Positions 1-6,808 of a stretch of DNA of 9,063 bases are shown here, piece after piece. How positions within the stretch are numbered: position 1 is the stretch's first letter; the number at the start of each line of letters is the position of its first letter. Both the position numbers and the translations under genes were made by a program. Below the pieces are notes generated by a model. That model made no database searches and was not told the DNA's origin. It saw only the letters and a list, made by a program, of their open reading frames with translations. The DNA comes from an uncultured Ardenticatenia bacterium (lineage in GTDB: Bacteria > Chloroflexota > Anaerolineae > Promineifilales > Promineifilaceae), in contig CALLZA010000810.1 in the NCBI GenBank assembly GCA_937858165.1, positions 1 through 9,063 on the forward strand, in the 5' to 3' direction.

Positions 1-33
1 TGATTGTGTGAGTGTACTATAGTTTTGTTTTTG
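1..33. other. non-biological read-through noise (left end)
   Basis: These 33 bases lie outside the P7 oligo sequence, so they cannot be part of the sequenced molecule. Read outward (reverse complement) they are A/C-rich with A runs, like the tail at the other end. They are best explained as base calls made after the read ran off the end of the adapter. No gene or signal should be annotated here. Confidence 0.9.
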
Positions 34-99
34 CAAGCAGAAGACGGCATACGAGGTCTAGTACGGTCTCGTGGGCTCGGAGATGTGTATAAGAGACAG
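34..99. other. Illumina P7 / Nextera read-2 adapter with i7 index
   Basis: Bases 34-57 match the P7 flow-cell oligo, with one mismatch at 56 (g where a is expected). Bases 58-65 (CTAGTACG) are the i7 index known as N702. Bases 66-80 (GTCTCGTGGGCTCGG) are the Nextera read-2 overhang. Bases 81-99 (AGATGTGTATAAGAGACAG) are the 19-bp Tn5 mosaic end used in tagmentation. The genomic insert starts at 100. This block is library construction sequence, not a mobile element. Confidence 0.99.
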
Positions 100-799
100 C
101 CATGGAGCCGATCAGGTGGGCCGTATCCTCGCCCGACGAGTATTCGCGCAGCGGCTGGGGGATGACGCGCACGCCGCGCAGGAAAATGCTGCGCTGTTCG
201 ATCTGGTAGGCGACGGTGATGGGCACACCGGTGGTGATGACAGCCGGGACGTAGGGCGCGAAGCTGTTTTCGGCGACGATGCCTTCGATGCTGTCCGGCT
301 GTTGTTCGACCACGCCGGCCTGGTCGAGTGTCTCCGCGACCGACGCGCCGTAGATTTCGGCCAGGCGCGTGTAGGTGCTGACCAGCTCGGGGTTGGCCTG
401 GGCCAGCAGTGCCTCCGGCTTGACGGTGTTGGTCACCGGCACCTGGATCAGGTCCGACAACTCCTGATAGATGCCCTGTCGTTCGCTCTCTTCAGTGGGC
501 AAAAAGGCGGGGATGATGGTGACATTGAAGCTGGGCTTGTTGACGGCCAGCGGCTCGCCGTAGCGATCAAGAATAACACCGCGCGGGGCATCAGTCGTCA
601 GCGTGGCGAACTGGTTCTGCTCCGCGCGCGTGGCCAGGTCGGCCCCCTTGGCCTGCTGCAAGGCGTAGACGCGATAGACAAGCAGGGAGAGAATGAGTAC
701 AACAACGACGCGCATGAACAGCAGGCGGCCGCCGACGCCGGGGATCTGCTGAATCTCCGGGTCGCGCTCTTCGGGTGGCTTCCATCCCATGCTGGACAT
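100..799 (-). CDS. mrdA: penicillin-binding protein 2, N-terminal part (cut at contig end)
   Basis: Probable elongation-specific peptidoglycan D,D-transpeptidase (PBP2), which crosslinks lateral wall peptidoglycan with the MreBCD/RodA complex. About 233 residues are present from the ATG at 799. They comprise a short cytoplasmic tail, one membrane anchor (about residues 31-47), and the start of the periplasmic PBP-dimer region with the family hallmark APRGVILDRYG (71-81) followed by PLAVNKPSFNV. The transpeptidase domain with its SxxK serine is missing because the insert ends at base 100. Translation past that point reads adapter and gives a false tail beginning VSYTHLRAHETV. An in-frame TTG at 832 would add 11 residues; the ATG at 799 is preferred, with a weak AGG upstream. 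It is the last visible gene after mreD, 99 bases downstream. PBP2 is favoured over a generic class B PBP by this operon position. Confidence 0.9.
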
Positions 800-870
800 A
801 GTGAGCCTACTTATAGCGCCGGCGCGGGCCAAATGCTACTGATTTCACCGACTACACAGCTTCGGCCACA

Positions 871-896
871 TAGCGCGATTCTGGAGAATCGCGCTA
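871..896. repeat. perfect 12-bp-arm palindrome between mreD and mrdA
   Basis: Arms TAGCGCGATTCT (871-882) and AGAATCGCGCTA (885-896) pair perfectly around GG; as RNA it would form about 11 bp closed by a four-base loop. On the coding strand it starts two bases after the mreD stop codon. No T-run follows, so it is not a classical intrinsic terminator. It may stabilise the 3' end of mreBCD mRNA, reduce mrdA expression, or be a copy of a dispersed palindromic repeat. Confidence 0.85.
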
Positions 897-898
897 CA

Positions 899-1399
899 TC
901 AGAACTCAACCCGGCGCGGACGGGTCACGCGCACGATCGTTTGAAGCAGTAGATAGATGGGCAGGATGAGGACGGCATGCAGCAGGGCAATGGGCAGCAG
1001 CCCGGCCCAGCCGGCGGCCGACAGCCCATGCCCCAGCAGCCCCAGGGCCACGGCATAGAACAGCAGATAGATCAGCGTGCCCAGCGCGGCCATCAGCGCG
1101 GCCACGAGCAGACGGCGGGGCGGCAAAACCCCTTGCAGCAGCACCGGCCCGGCCACGGCGGCCATGAATGCCAGTGACGACAGGCCCAGCGGCGTCATCG
1201 AAAACAGGTCGAGCCACAACCCGGCGATGAACGCCCAGACCAGCCCCTCTTCCAGCCCGCGCAGCAGCCCCCAGGCCAACGCCACCAGGAAGACCAGTTG
1301 CGGCTCCAGCCCGGCGATGGGGAAGCGCGGCAGCACCGCCGTTTGCAGGACGGCCAGCACGGCCATCAGCGGGATGGCGACGTAGAAGTTGACGGCCAC
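899..1399 (-). CDS. mreD: rod shape-determining protein MreD
   Basis: Small integral membrane protein of the elongasome that works with MreB and MreC in lateral wall synthesis. It has 166 residues, the usual family size, and is almost wholly hydrophobic with about five or six membrane segments (about 5-24, 33-48, 53-68, 74-90, 97-122, 131-155). The motif GLWLDLFSMTPLG (60-72) matches the conserved G..xDl.s..pLG stretch of MreD. The C-terminus is basic (VTRPRRVEF), as expected for a cytoplasmic tail. The start is GTG at 1399, two bases after the mreC TAG stop, supported by a GAGGAG ribosome binding site eight bases upstream, so translation is probably coupled to mreC. Confidence 0.93.
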   Translation of the reverse strand: MAVNFYVAIPLMAVLAVLQTAVLPRFPIAGLEPQLVFLVALAWGLLRGLEEGLVWAFIAGLWLDLFSMTPLGLSSLAFMAAVAGPVLLQGVLPPRRLLVAALMAALGTLIYLLFYAVALGLLGHGLSAAGWAGLLPIALLHAVLILPIYLLLQTIVRVTRPRRVEF

Positions 1400-1401
1400 G
1401 G

Positions 1402-2256
1402 CTATGGCTCCTCGCTGAAGATCTCCGTGTTGACCGTCTCGAAGTCGGTGACGACGAAGACCGTCTCCAGCGTGCGGAAGTCGACGGCGGGCTGCACCAC
1501 GGCGCGCTGGAACAGCTCCGCTTCGTTGCGCTCCACCGCGACGACGCGGCCAATGATCAGATCTTCCGGGAACTTGCCACCCAGCCCGGAGGTCATGACC
1601 AACTCGCCCACCTCAACGACGTGTTGCAGGTCGATCCAGTCGATGGTCGGCAGCGCGCCGCGCCCCGCGCCGCGCAACATGCCCGTGGCTCGCGTTGTGC
1701 CCAGCCGCACGGGGATTGCGCTGGCCGTCTCGGTCAGCAGCGCGACCTGGGCGGCGTTGTTGGTGGCGCGATAGACCTGGCCGATCAGCCCGCGGGCGGC
1801 CTCGACCGGCATGCCGGTGCGCACGCCGTCTTCGATACCCTTGTCGATGAGGATGCTTTCGAGGGCCGGATTGGTGTCCTGGCCGATGACGTCGGCAATG
1901 ACGCGGCGGTATTCGGGGGTCTCGGCCGCCTGGTTAAACAACTCGCGCAACACCTGGGCCTCGCCCTGGGCCTCACTCAGCTCTTCGATGGTGCGCGCCT
2001 GTTCGTCCACGGTGGCTCGCAGGGCGGCGATCTCTTCGCGAGCGGCGGCCAGATTGCGCGGCCCGGCGATGATGTCACCGGCGGTGTCGGCGCTTTCGGC
2101 CGTCCAGGCGGTGATGGCGCTCAGCGGGTCGCGTACGAAGCCGAGGACACCGACCAGCGCACCGGTGCTATCGAGGATGGTCAGCAGCAGGCCACTGCCG
2201 ACGAGGAGAGCCAGCGTCAGCCAGCGAATGCGCTGTTGGGTTCGACCCAGGTTCAT
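1402..2256 (-). CDS. mreC: rod shape-determining protein MreC
   Basis: Bitopic membrane protein that links cytoplasmic MreB filaments to the periplasmic PBP2/RodA machinery. It has 284 residues, typical length. In order: a short basic N-terminus, one membrane helix (about 11-28), an alanine/glutamate-rich coiled coil (about 67-110), then the two-part beta-barrel domain, with the conserved stretches SILIDKGIEDGVRTGMPV (134-151), GLIGQVYR (156-163) and VMTSGLGGKFPEDLIIGRV (220-238). The ATG start at 2256 has no clear Shine-Dalgarno. It lies 54 bases after the mreB stop; that gap holds a weak GCCGCC/GGCGGC stem (2266-2284). Ends two bases before mreD. Confidence 0.95.
   Translation of the reverse strand: MNLGRTQQRIRWLTLALLVGSGLLLTILDSTGALVGVLGFVRDPLSAITAWTAESADTAGDIIAGPRNLAAAREEIAALRATVDEQARTIEELSEAQGEAQVLRELFNQAAETPEYRRVIADVIGQDTNPALESILIDKGIEDGVRTGMPVEAARGLIGQVYRATNNAAQVALLTETASAIPVRLGTTRATGMLRGAGRGALPTIDWIDLQHVVEVGELVMTSGLGGKFPEDLIIGRVVAVERNEAELFQRAVVQPAVDFRTLETVFVVTDFETVNTEIFSEEP
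1408..1413 (-). promoter_or_regulatory. ribosome binding site of mreD
   Basis: GAGGAG on the minus strand, inside the last codons of mreC and eight bases before the GTG at 1399. It decides the GTG start for mreD and suggests coupled translation. Confidence 0.8.
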
Positions 2257-2310
2257 AAGCGGATGGCCGCCACAAGACGGCGGCGTTGGCCGTGGCGGGT
2301 CGGGACGCGG

Positions 2311-3372
2311 CTAGTGGCGCGTGCTGCCCCGGTGCAGGCCCACCAGAACGCGCTCGTAGTTGTCCAGGTCTTCCAGCACGCGACCCGCGCCGCGGGCCAC
2401 ACAGGTCATGGCGTCTTCGGCCACCCAGACGCGCATCTTGACCGAGTCCTCCAGCCGGTCGGCCAACCCCTGGATGAGGGCGCCGCCACCGGCCAGACAG
2501 ACGCCGGTTTCGATCAGGTCGGAGACCAGCTCCGGCGGCGTTTCGTCCAGCGCGTCGAGGACGGTATCGACGATGACGTTGATCGACGGCGACATCGCTT
2601 CGCGCAGCTCGATGCTGCTGATCTCGACCACCTGCGGCAGGCCGGTGATGAGGTTGCGGCCGCGCACCGACATCGTTTTCTCTTCGGGCAAGGGAAAGGC
2701 GGAACCGATGGCGATCTTCGACCGCTCGGCCATGCGCTCGCCGATGAGGAGGTTGTACTTGTTGCGGACGTAGGCGATGATGTCCTCGTCCATCTCGTCG
2801 CCGGCGACGCGGATGGAGCGGCTGACGACGATGCCGCCCATGGCGAAGACGGCCACTTCGGTTGTACCGCCGCCGATGTCGACGATCATGCTGCCGCGCG
2901 ACTCGATGATCGGCAGCCCGGAGCCGATGGCCGCGGCCATTGGCTCTTCGATCAGATACGCCTCGCGCGCGCCGGCGGAGATGGTGGCGTCGTAGACGGC
3001 GCGCTTCTCTACCTCAGTGACGCCGCTGGGCACGCCGACGACGACGCGCGGCCGGGGGAAGGGCACGAGCATCTGCTCGTGGGCCTTGTCGATGAAGTAC
3101 TTGAGCATCGCCTCGGTGATCTCGAACTCGGAAATGACGCCATCACGCAGGGGGCGGATGGCGACGATGTCACCGGGGGTGCGGCCGACCATCTCACGCG
3201 CCTCGGCGCCGATGGCCAGCGGCCGGCGGGTGCGCTTGTTGATCGCCACCCACGACGGTTCGTTGATGACGATGCCCTTATCGCGCACGGCCACCAGTGT
3301 GTTGGCCGTACCCAGGTCGATGCCGATGTCGAGCGAGAAGATGCCCAGCAGCCAGTCTAGTGGTCTGAACAA
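2311..3372 (-). CDS. mreB: rod shape-determining protein MreB (bacterial actin)
   Basis: Actin-like ATPase that polymerises under the membrane and orients lateral cell-wall synthesis. It has 353 residues, slightly above the usual size of about 340. Motifs seen: phosphate-1 loop DIGIDLGTANTLV (15-27), IEEPMAAAIG with the catalytic-type glutamate (141-150), phosphate-2 loop VDIGGGTTEV (164-173), the MreB-typical RVAGDEMDEDII (188-199), and the adenosine motif VCLAGGGALIQGL (291-303). The start is TTG at 3372: an in-frame TAG stands three codons upstream and the next methionine is near residue 89, so no ATG start is possible. AGGA stands four bases upstream and GAGGA thirteen bases upstream. First gene of the mreBCD-mrdA operon; mreB rather than mbl is assigned from linkage to mreC and mreD. 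Confidence 0.97.
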   Translation of the reverse strand: MFRPLDWLLGIFSLDIGIDLGTANTLVAVRDKGIVINEPSWVAINKRTRRPLAIGAEAREMVGRTPGDIVAIRPLRDGVISEFEITEAMLKYFIDKAHEQMLVPFPRPRVVVGVPSGVTEVEKRAVYDATISAGAREAYLIEEPMAAAIGSGLPIIESRGSMIVDIGGGTTEVAVFAMGGIVVSRSIRVAGDEMDEDIIAYVRNKYNLLIGERMAERSKIAIGSAFPLPEEKTMSVRGRNLITGLPQVVEISSIELREAMSPSINVIVDTVLDALDETPPELVSDLIETGVCLAGGGALIQGLADRLEDSVKMRVWVAEDAMTCVARGAGRVLEDLDNYERVLVGLHRGSTRH

Positions 3373-3494
3373 GGTGTCCTAGTTGTCCTCAGTCAATGTG
3401 ATGGACCGCTGTCCAGTCGCCGCCGGTGAAGCCGCCACCCAATGAAAGGCGACGCGTGGGCGAACCGACACGGTTCTCTCTATCTAATCGATCC

Positions 3495-3523
3495 ATTATA
3501 GCACGGGCCGGGCATGGGGCGAA
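3495..3523 (-). promoter_or_regulatory. putative sigma-70-type promoter of mreBCD-mrdA
   Basis: On the minus strand a perfect -10 hexamer TATAAT lies at 3500-3495. A weak -35 (TTCGCC, three of six consensus bases) lies 17 bases upstream at 3523-3518. The start of transcription would be near 3488, giving a leader of about 115 bases before the mreB TTG. Assignment rests on the -10 box and its position. Confidence 0.55.
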
Positions 3524-3561
3524 TGTCCGCCGCGCTACCGTCGCTTATCCTCATGTGTGGT

Positions 3562-3646
3562 TTAACCCCGGTTCGTAGTCCAGCGCTTTCGCGCGCTCTT
3601 GTGGCCGGCCGAGCGCGCGAAAGCGCTCAACCACGAGCCGGCTTAA
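3562..3646. repeat. 85-bp nested palindromic element in the mreB upstream region
   Basis: A perfect 17-bp stem is formed by 3582-3598 (AGCGCTTTCGCGCGCTC) and 3611-3627 around a 12-base loop. Outside it, after six unpaired or partly paired bases on each side, CCGGTTCG (3568-3575) pairs with CGAGCCGG (3634-3641) with one G-T wobble, and TTAA (3562-3565) matches TTAA (3643-3646). It lies between two divergent genes, so it is not at the 3' end of either and is not followed by a T-run. A palindromic mobile repeat or structured DNA element is more likely than a terminator. Bases 3373-3714 hold no other gene; they contain only this element and the promoters on either side. Confidence 0.85.
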
Positions 3647-3684
3647 GGCTTGCCAAGCGTCGCCCAAACGCGGCGCGGATATGG

Positions 3685-3702
3685 TATGATCCCGCTCAGG
3701 AG
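3685..3702 (+). promoter_or_regulatory. putative -10 box and ribosome binding site of the 139-aa gene
   Basis: TATGAT (3685-3690) matches the -10 consensus in five of six bases, but no good -35 is seen. AGGAG (3698-3702) lies 12 bases before the ATG at 3715, a somewhat long spacing. With a start near 3697 the leader would be only about 18 bases, so the promoter call is tentative. Confidence 0.4.
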
Positions 3703-3714
3703 CGTGATAACACT

Positions 3715-4134
3715 ATGGCCCGACAGGCGATGTTCGACGGACTGGTCTACGATGAATATGACAACCTGCTGACGACGGCAGTGGTTGGCGGGGAAGCGCA
3801 ATACGTCTTCGACGACGATGGCTTTCGCCGCCACATCGACGCCGACGGCATCGACCGGCAGGTGTTGGCCTTCTTCCTGAATCAGCTGCAGGAAAACAAG
3901 GAACTGGCAGTCGAGCAGGCGTTGAAGATGCTGGGCAGCGACGACCTCTTGACCAAGGCGGCTGTCGACGCTTCGCTGCGCAACATCAACATGGAGCAGA
4001 TCATGGCCCAGGGCGTACCCGCCCAGGCACGGGACATGCTGGGGATGCTCGGCTTCCGGGTGGTGGTCAACGTGCATGGGGAGGTCGTCCGGTTGGAGCA
4101 GCCGAGCGCGCCCGAGGGCGAATCCGACGAGTGA
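3715..4134 (+). CDS. hypothetical protein, 139 aa, divergent from mreB
   Basis: I do not recognise this family. The reading frame is open further upstream, but that part runs through the palindrome; the ATG at 3715 with AGGAG upstream is the sensible start. The protein is acidic and soluble-looking, with no signal peptide or membrane helix. Residues 7-34 look like short beta strands (FDGLVYDEYDNLL...AQYVFDDDG). Residues 44-110 look alpha-helical (RQVLAFFLNQLQENKELAVEQALKML and following). Residues 113-127 look like a terminal beta hairpin (FRVVVNVHGEVVRL), before an acidic disordered tail. It is transcribed away from the mreB operon and ends five bases before the convergent sugar transferase gene. 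Codon-like composition matches its neighbours, so it is probably real. Function unknown. Confidence 0.82.
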   Translation: MARQAMFDGLVYDEYDNLLTTAVVGGEAQYVFDDDGFRRHIDADGIDRQVLAFFLNQLQENKELAVEQALKMLGSDDLLTKAAVDASLRNINMEQIMAQGVPAQARDMLGMLGFRVVVNVHGEVVRLEQPSAPEGESDE

Positions 4135-4139
4135 CCGCC

Positions 4140-5564
4140 TCAGTACGCCCCTTTGCGACTGAGCAGATGCGGAATCGTCTGCAACAATATCCGCACGTCC
4201 AGCCCCAGCGACCAGTTCTCGATGTAGTAGATGTCCAGCAGGCACAACTCGTCGAACGTCAGGTCTGACCGGCCACTGACCTGCCAAAGCCCCGTCAGAC
4301 CGCCGACGACGGCCAACCGCTGGCGGTGCCACGGCTTGTAGGCGGCGACCTCTTCCGGCAGCGGCGGCCGCGGCCCCACCAGGCTCATCTGGCCACGCAC
4401 AATGTTGTAGAGCTGCGGCAGTTCGTCCAGGCTCAGCCGGCGGATGACGCGACCGACGGGGGTCAGCCGTGGGTCGTGGCGAATCTTGAACAACGGCCCG
4501 TCGGCCTCGTTTAACGCGCGCAACGCCTCTTTCTGCTCATCGGCCCCCACCACCATCGAGCGAAACTTGTACATGGCGAACGGCCGCCCGTCGCGGCCGA
4601 CGCGCGGCGAGGTGTAGAGCACCGGCCCGCCCGAATCGAGCCGGATGGCGATGGCGACGACGGCCATGACCACCAGCGCCGGCACGGCCAGCACCGTCAC
4701 CACCACCAGATCGAGCGCCCGCTTGAAGAGGCGATTGGCCCGGCTCATGTGACCGTAGGTCGCCATATCGCGCACGCCCAGCACGGGGATGCCGCCCATG
4801 TTGCTGAACTCGACCCGGTTCAGGCTCAGTTGCAGCAGATCGGGCACGACCTGGACGCGCGCGCCGTGCTGCTGCGAGACCTGCATCAGGCTGAGCAACT
4901 GGCGGTGCATCTCGCCGGGCAGAGCGATAAAAACGGTGTGGACAGGCGCGGCCTCCAGCAGGCGGCGGTCGAGGTCGTCGTAGTGGCCCAGCCGGGGAAT
5001 GCGCCCCAGGCCAATGTTGTTCTCGCCGCCGCCGTCGTCCAGATAGCCGACGACGGCGAAGCCCAGGTCGGGCCGGGCCAGCAGGGTGCGGATGAGACTG
5101 CGCCCCGCCTCGCCCACGCCGACGACCAGGGCGCGCGCCGCGCCGATGCCCCGCCGGTAGAGGGCGTTGAGCAGCAGGCGGCGAACGAGGCGCGCCACGG
5201 CCAGGAAGAGGACGATAAACAGCAGCGCCCAGAAGATGAGCAGGCGCGAGAAGGGCGCGGGCTGGAAGAAGAAGGTCACGGCCATCATCAGCGTGATGCC
5301 CGCCGCCGTGGCCGTGCCGGCCCGCGCCACCTCCTCCAGCCACGAGTCGCCGCGCCGCCGCCAGACGCCGGTCGTCTGGAACGTCAGCGCCAGCAGCCCG
5401 GTCAGCACCAGTTGCTGGCCGACGTAACGGCTATACGGTTCCAGAAACGTCACCGGCAGAAACCACTGCCAGACGTAGCGGGCCACGTAGGCCAGCATGA
5501 ACGCCAGGTTGATGAGCAGCAGATCGGTGACGATGGTCACCCACTGGACGGTGCGACGGTTCAT
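4140..5564 (-). CDS. exopolysaccharide polyprenyl glycosylphosphotransferase (WbaP/CpsE-like sugar transferase)
   Basis: Membrane enzyme that moves a sugar-1-phosphate from a nucleotide sugar to undecaprenyl phosphate, the first step of a capsule, O-antigen or EPS repeat unit. It has 474 residues, the normal size for the long form. It has four N-terminal membrane helices (about 8-30, 47-66, 85-101, 108-127), a Rossmann-like CoA_binding_3 domain (GVGEAG 149-154, GYLDD 173-177), a fifth hydrophobic segment (282-307) and the C-terminal bacterial sugar transferase domain. Motifs in that domain include YKFRSM (332-337), LSLDELPQLYN (377-387) with the Asp-Glu pair D380/E381, SLVGPRP (394-400) and GLTGLWQVSGRS (422-433). 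Its ATG overlaps the stop of the upstream glycosyltransferase (ATGA, 5561-5564), showing a coupled operon. The sugar specificity cannot be read from sequence. Confidence 0.94.
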   Translation of the reverse strand: MNRRTVQWVTIVTDLLLINLAFMLAYVARYVWQWFLPVTFLEPYSRYVGQQLVLTGLLALTFQTTGVWRRRGDSWLEEVARAGTATAAGITLMMAVTFFFQPAPFSRLLIFWALLFIVLFLAVARLVRRLLLNALYRRGIGAARALVVGVGEAGRSLIRTLLARPDLGFAVVGYLDDGGGENNIGLGRIPRLGHYDDLDRRLLEAAPVHTVFIALPGEMHRQLLSLMQVSQQHGARVQVVPDLLQLSLNRVEFSNMGGIPVLGVRDMATYGHMSRANRLFKRALDLVVVTVLAVPALVVMAVVAIAIRLDSGGPVLYTSPRVGRDGRPFAMYKFRSMVVGADEQKEALRALNEADGPLFKIRHDPRLTPVGRVIRRLSLDELPQLYNIVRGQMSLVGPRPPLPEEVAAYKPWHRQRLAVVGGLTGLWQVSGRSDLTFDELCLLDIYYIENWSLGLDVRILLQTIPHLLSRKGAY

Positions 5565-6730
5565 CGGCCACCACCTGCCGCTTCGGCCAGGGCGCGGTCA
5601 TAGACGGCGGCCGTCGCCTGCCCGGCGCGCGCCCAGGAGAAGCGCCGCGCCTGCGCCGGCCCGGCGTCGCGCAAATGAGCGACGAGGTCGGCATCGTCCA
5701 GCACGTCGGCCAGCCGAGCGGCCAGTTCGTCGGCGTCGGTCGGGTCGAAGTAGAGCGCCGCCGCGCCGCCCGCCTCCGGCAAGGAGGACGCGCGCGCGGC
5801 CACGACGGGCGTGGCGCAGGCCAGCGCTTCGACGATGGGCAGGCCGAACCCCTCATAGAGCGACGGGAAGACGAGCGCGGCGGCGGCGTTGTACCACAGC
5901 GGCAACTCGTCGTCATCGACGTAGCCGGCAAAGCGCACTCGGTCGACCAGCCCCAACTCCCCCACGCGGCGGAAGATGGTGTCGTAGAGCCATCCCTTGC
6001 CGCCGACCAGCACCAGCGGCACGTCGGGTCGGCCCAGGCGGGCCAGAGCGTCGAGCAGCAGCGGCACGTTCTTGCGCGGCTGGAGCGTGCCAACGTGCAG
6101 CAGGAAGCGGTCGGGCAGCCCGTGGCGGCGACGAAAGGCGGCCACAAGGTCGGGCGGCAGCGGCCGGTAGGCGTTGCCCACGCCGGGCACAACGACGTCG
6201 ATGCGCGCCTGCGGCACCCCGTAGACGCGGTGGATGTCCTGGCGGCCGGCGTCGGAGATGGCGATGAGCCGGCGCGCGTGGCGACAGGAGTAGGCTGTGA
6301 CCGCGTTCAGGTAGCGCCGCTGGAGCGCCGGGAAGCTGTCGGGGTAGTGGACGAAGCTCAGGTCGTAGAGGGTGACGACAGCCGGGCAGGCGGCCAGCGG
6401 CGGCATGGCAAAACCCATGCTGTGCAGCAAGTCCAGCCGGTCGGCCCGCGCCCGCCACGGCCAGACGACCTGCTCCCAGGCGATGCGTCCCGGCGGGCGG
6501 TGGGTCGGCAGGCTGGTGGAGCGCACGCGCCAGTCGGGCCGCGCCTCCCAGCCGGCGGTCTGGCGGGTATAGATGGTGTAGGCGCGGTCGCCGGGCGGCA
6601 GGTGGCGCAACACCTGATAGATGTACTGGTGGATGCCCGCGCGACGATAGCCGGCTTCGCCCGACAGGAGATGGGCGTTGATGCCGATATTCGCGTGTGG
6701 TTGGGCATGTGGTGAGTGCGGCGCGGCCAC
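5561..6730 (-). CDS. glycosyltransferase family 4 (GT-B fold)
   Basis: Retaining glycosyltransferase that probably adds a sugar to the lipid-linked glycan started by the downstream sugar transferase. It has 389 residues, typical for GT4. The N-terminal acceptor domain begins IGINAHLLSG (15-24) with YRRAGIHQYIYQV (28-40). The C-terminal donor domain contains HVGTLQPRKN (212-221) with the family Arg-Lys pair, VLVGGKG (240-246), FAGYVDDDELPLWY (267-280) and the EX7E element EGFGLPIVE (E293, E301) followed by TPVVAARASSLPEA. The GTG at 6730 is taken as the start because an in-frame TAA lies two codons upstream and no in-frame ATG precedes the conserved IGINAHLL; the Shine-Dalgarno is poor, so the exact start is less certain. 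No signal peptide; cytoplasmic or membrane-peripheral. First gene of the two-gene operon. Confidence 0.93.
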   Translation of the reverse strand: MAAPHSPHAQPHANIGINAHLLSGEAGYRRAGIHQYIYQVLRHLPPGDRAYTIYTRQTAGWEARPDWRVRSTSLPTHRPPGRIAWEQVVWPWRARADRLDLLHSMGFAMPPLAACPAVVTLYDLSFVHYPDSFPALQRRYLNAVTAYSCRHARRLIAISDAGRQDIHRVYGVPQARIDVVVPGVGNAYRPLPPDLVAAFRRRHGLPDRFLLHVGTLQPRKNVPLLLDALARLGRPDVPLVLVGGKGWLYDTIFRRVGELGLVDRVRFAGYVDDDELPLWYNAAAALVFPSLYEGFGLPIVEALACATPVVAARASSLPEAGGAAALYFDPTDADELAARLADVLDDADLVAHLRDAGPAQARRFSWARAGQATAAVYDRALAEAAGGGR

Positions 6731-6779
6731 CCTTTATGGACCCCGGAATGGACTGTTGTTGCGGGCGAGCATTCAGATG

Positions 6780-6808
6780 ATTATACGATCATCCGGGTCG
6801 CCGGGCGA
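6780..6808 (-). promoter_or_regulatory. putative promoter of the glycosyltransferase operon
   Basis: A perfect TATAAT -10 box is present on the minus strand at 6785-6780. The -35 region (6808-6803) is poor (TCGCCC) and lies inside one arm of the 6803-6823 palindrome, so activation or repression through the palindrome is conceivable. Transcription would start near 6773, about 43 bases before the GTG at 6730. Confidence 0.5.

Noticed and set aside
71..952. 293-residue open frame on the plus strand starting in the adapter
   Set aside because: It is antisense to the PBP2 gene, begins with adapter translation, and shows no domain features; a GC-rich shadow frame.
1621..3360. 579-residue open frame on the plus strand, opposite mreC and mreB
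   Set aside because: It exactly mirrors two strongly conserved genes, has low-complexity Asp/His/Gly/Ala composition and no known motif; expected in high-GC codon usage.
3566..3581. tRNA-like T-arm sequence (GGTTCGTAGTCC)
   Set aside because: No acceptor, D or anticodon arms surround it; the bases are part of the nested palindrome.
3514..3714. Upstream extension of the 139-aa protein to a 206-residue form
   Set aside because: The extension translates through the 85-bp palindrome and the putative promoter; the ATG at 3715 has a ribosome binding site.
5675..6715. 346-residue open frame on the plus strand, opposite the glycosyltransferase
   Set aside because: It is a shadow of a clear GT4 gene; no motif, ribosome binding site or plausible promoter.
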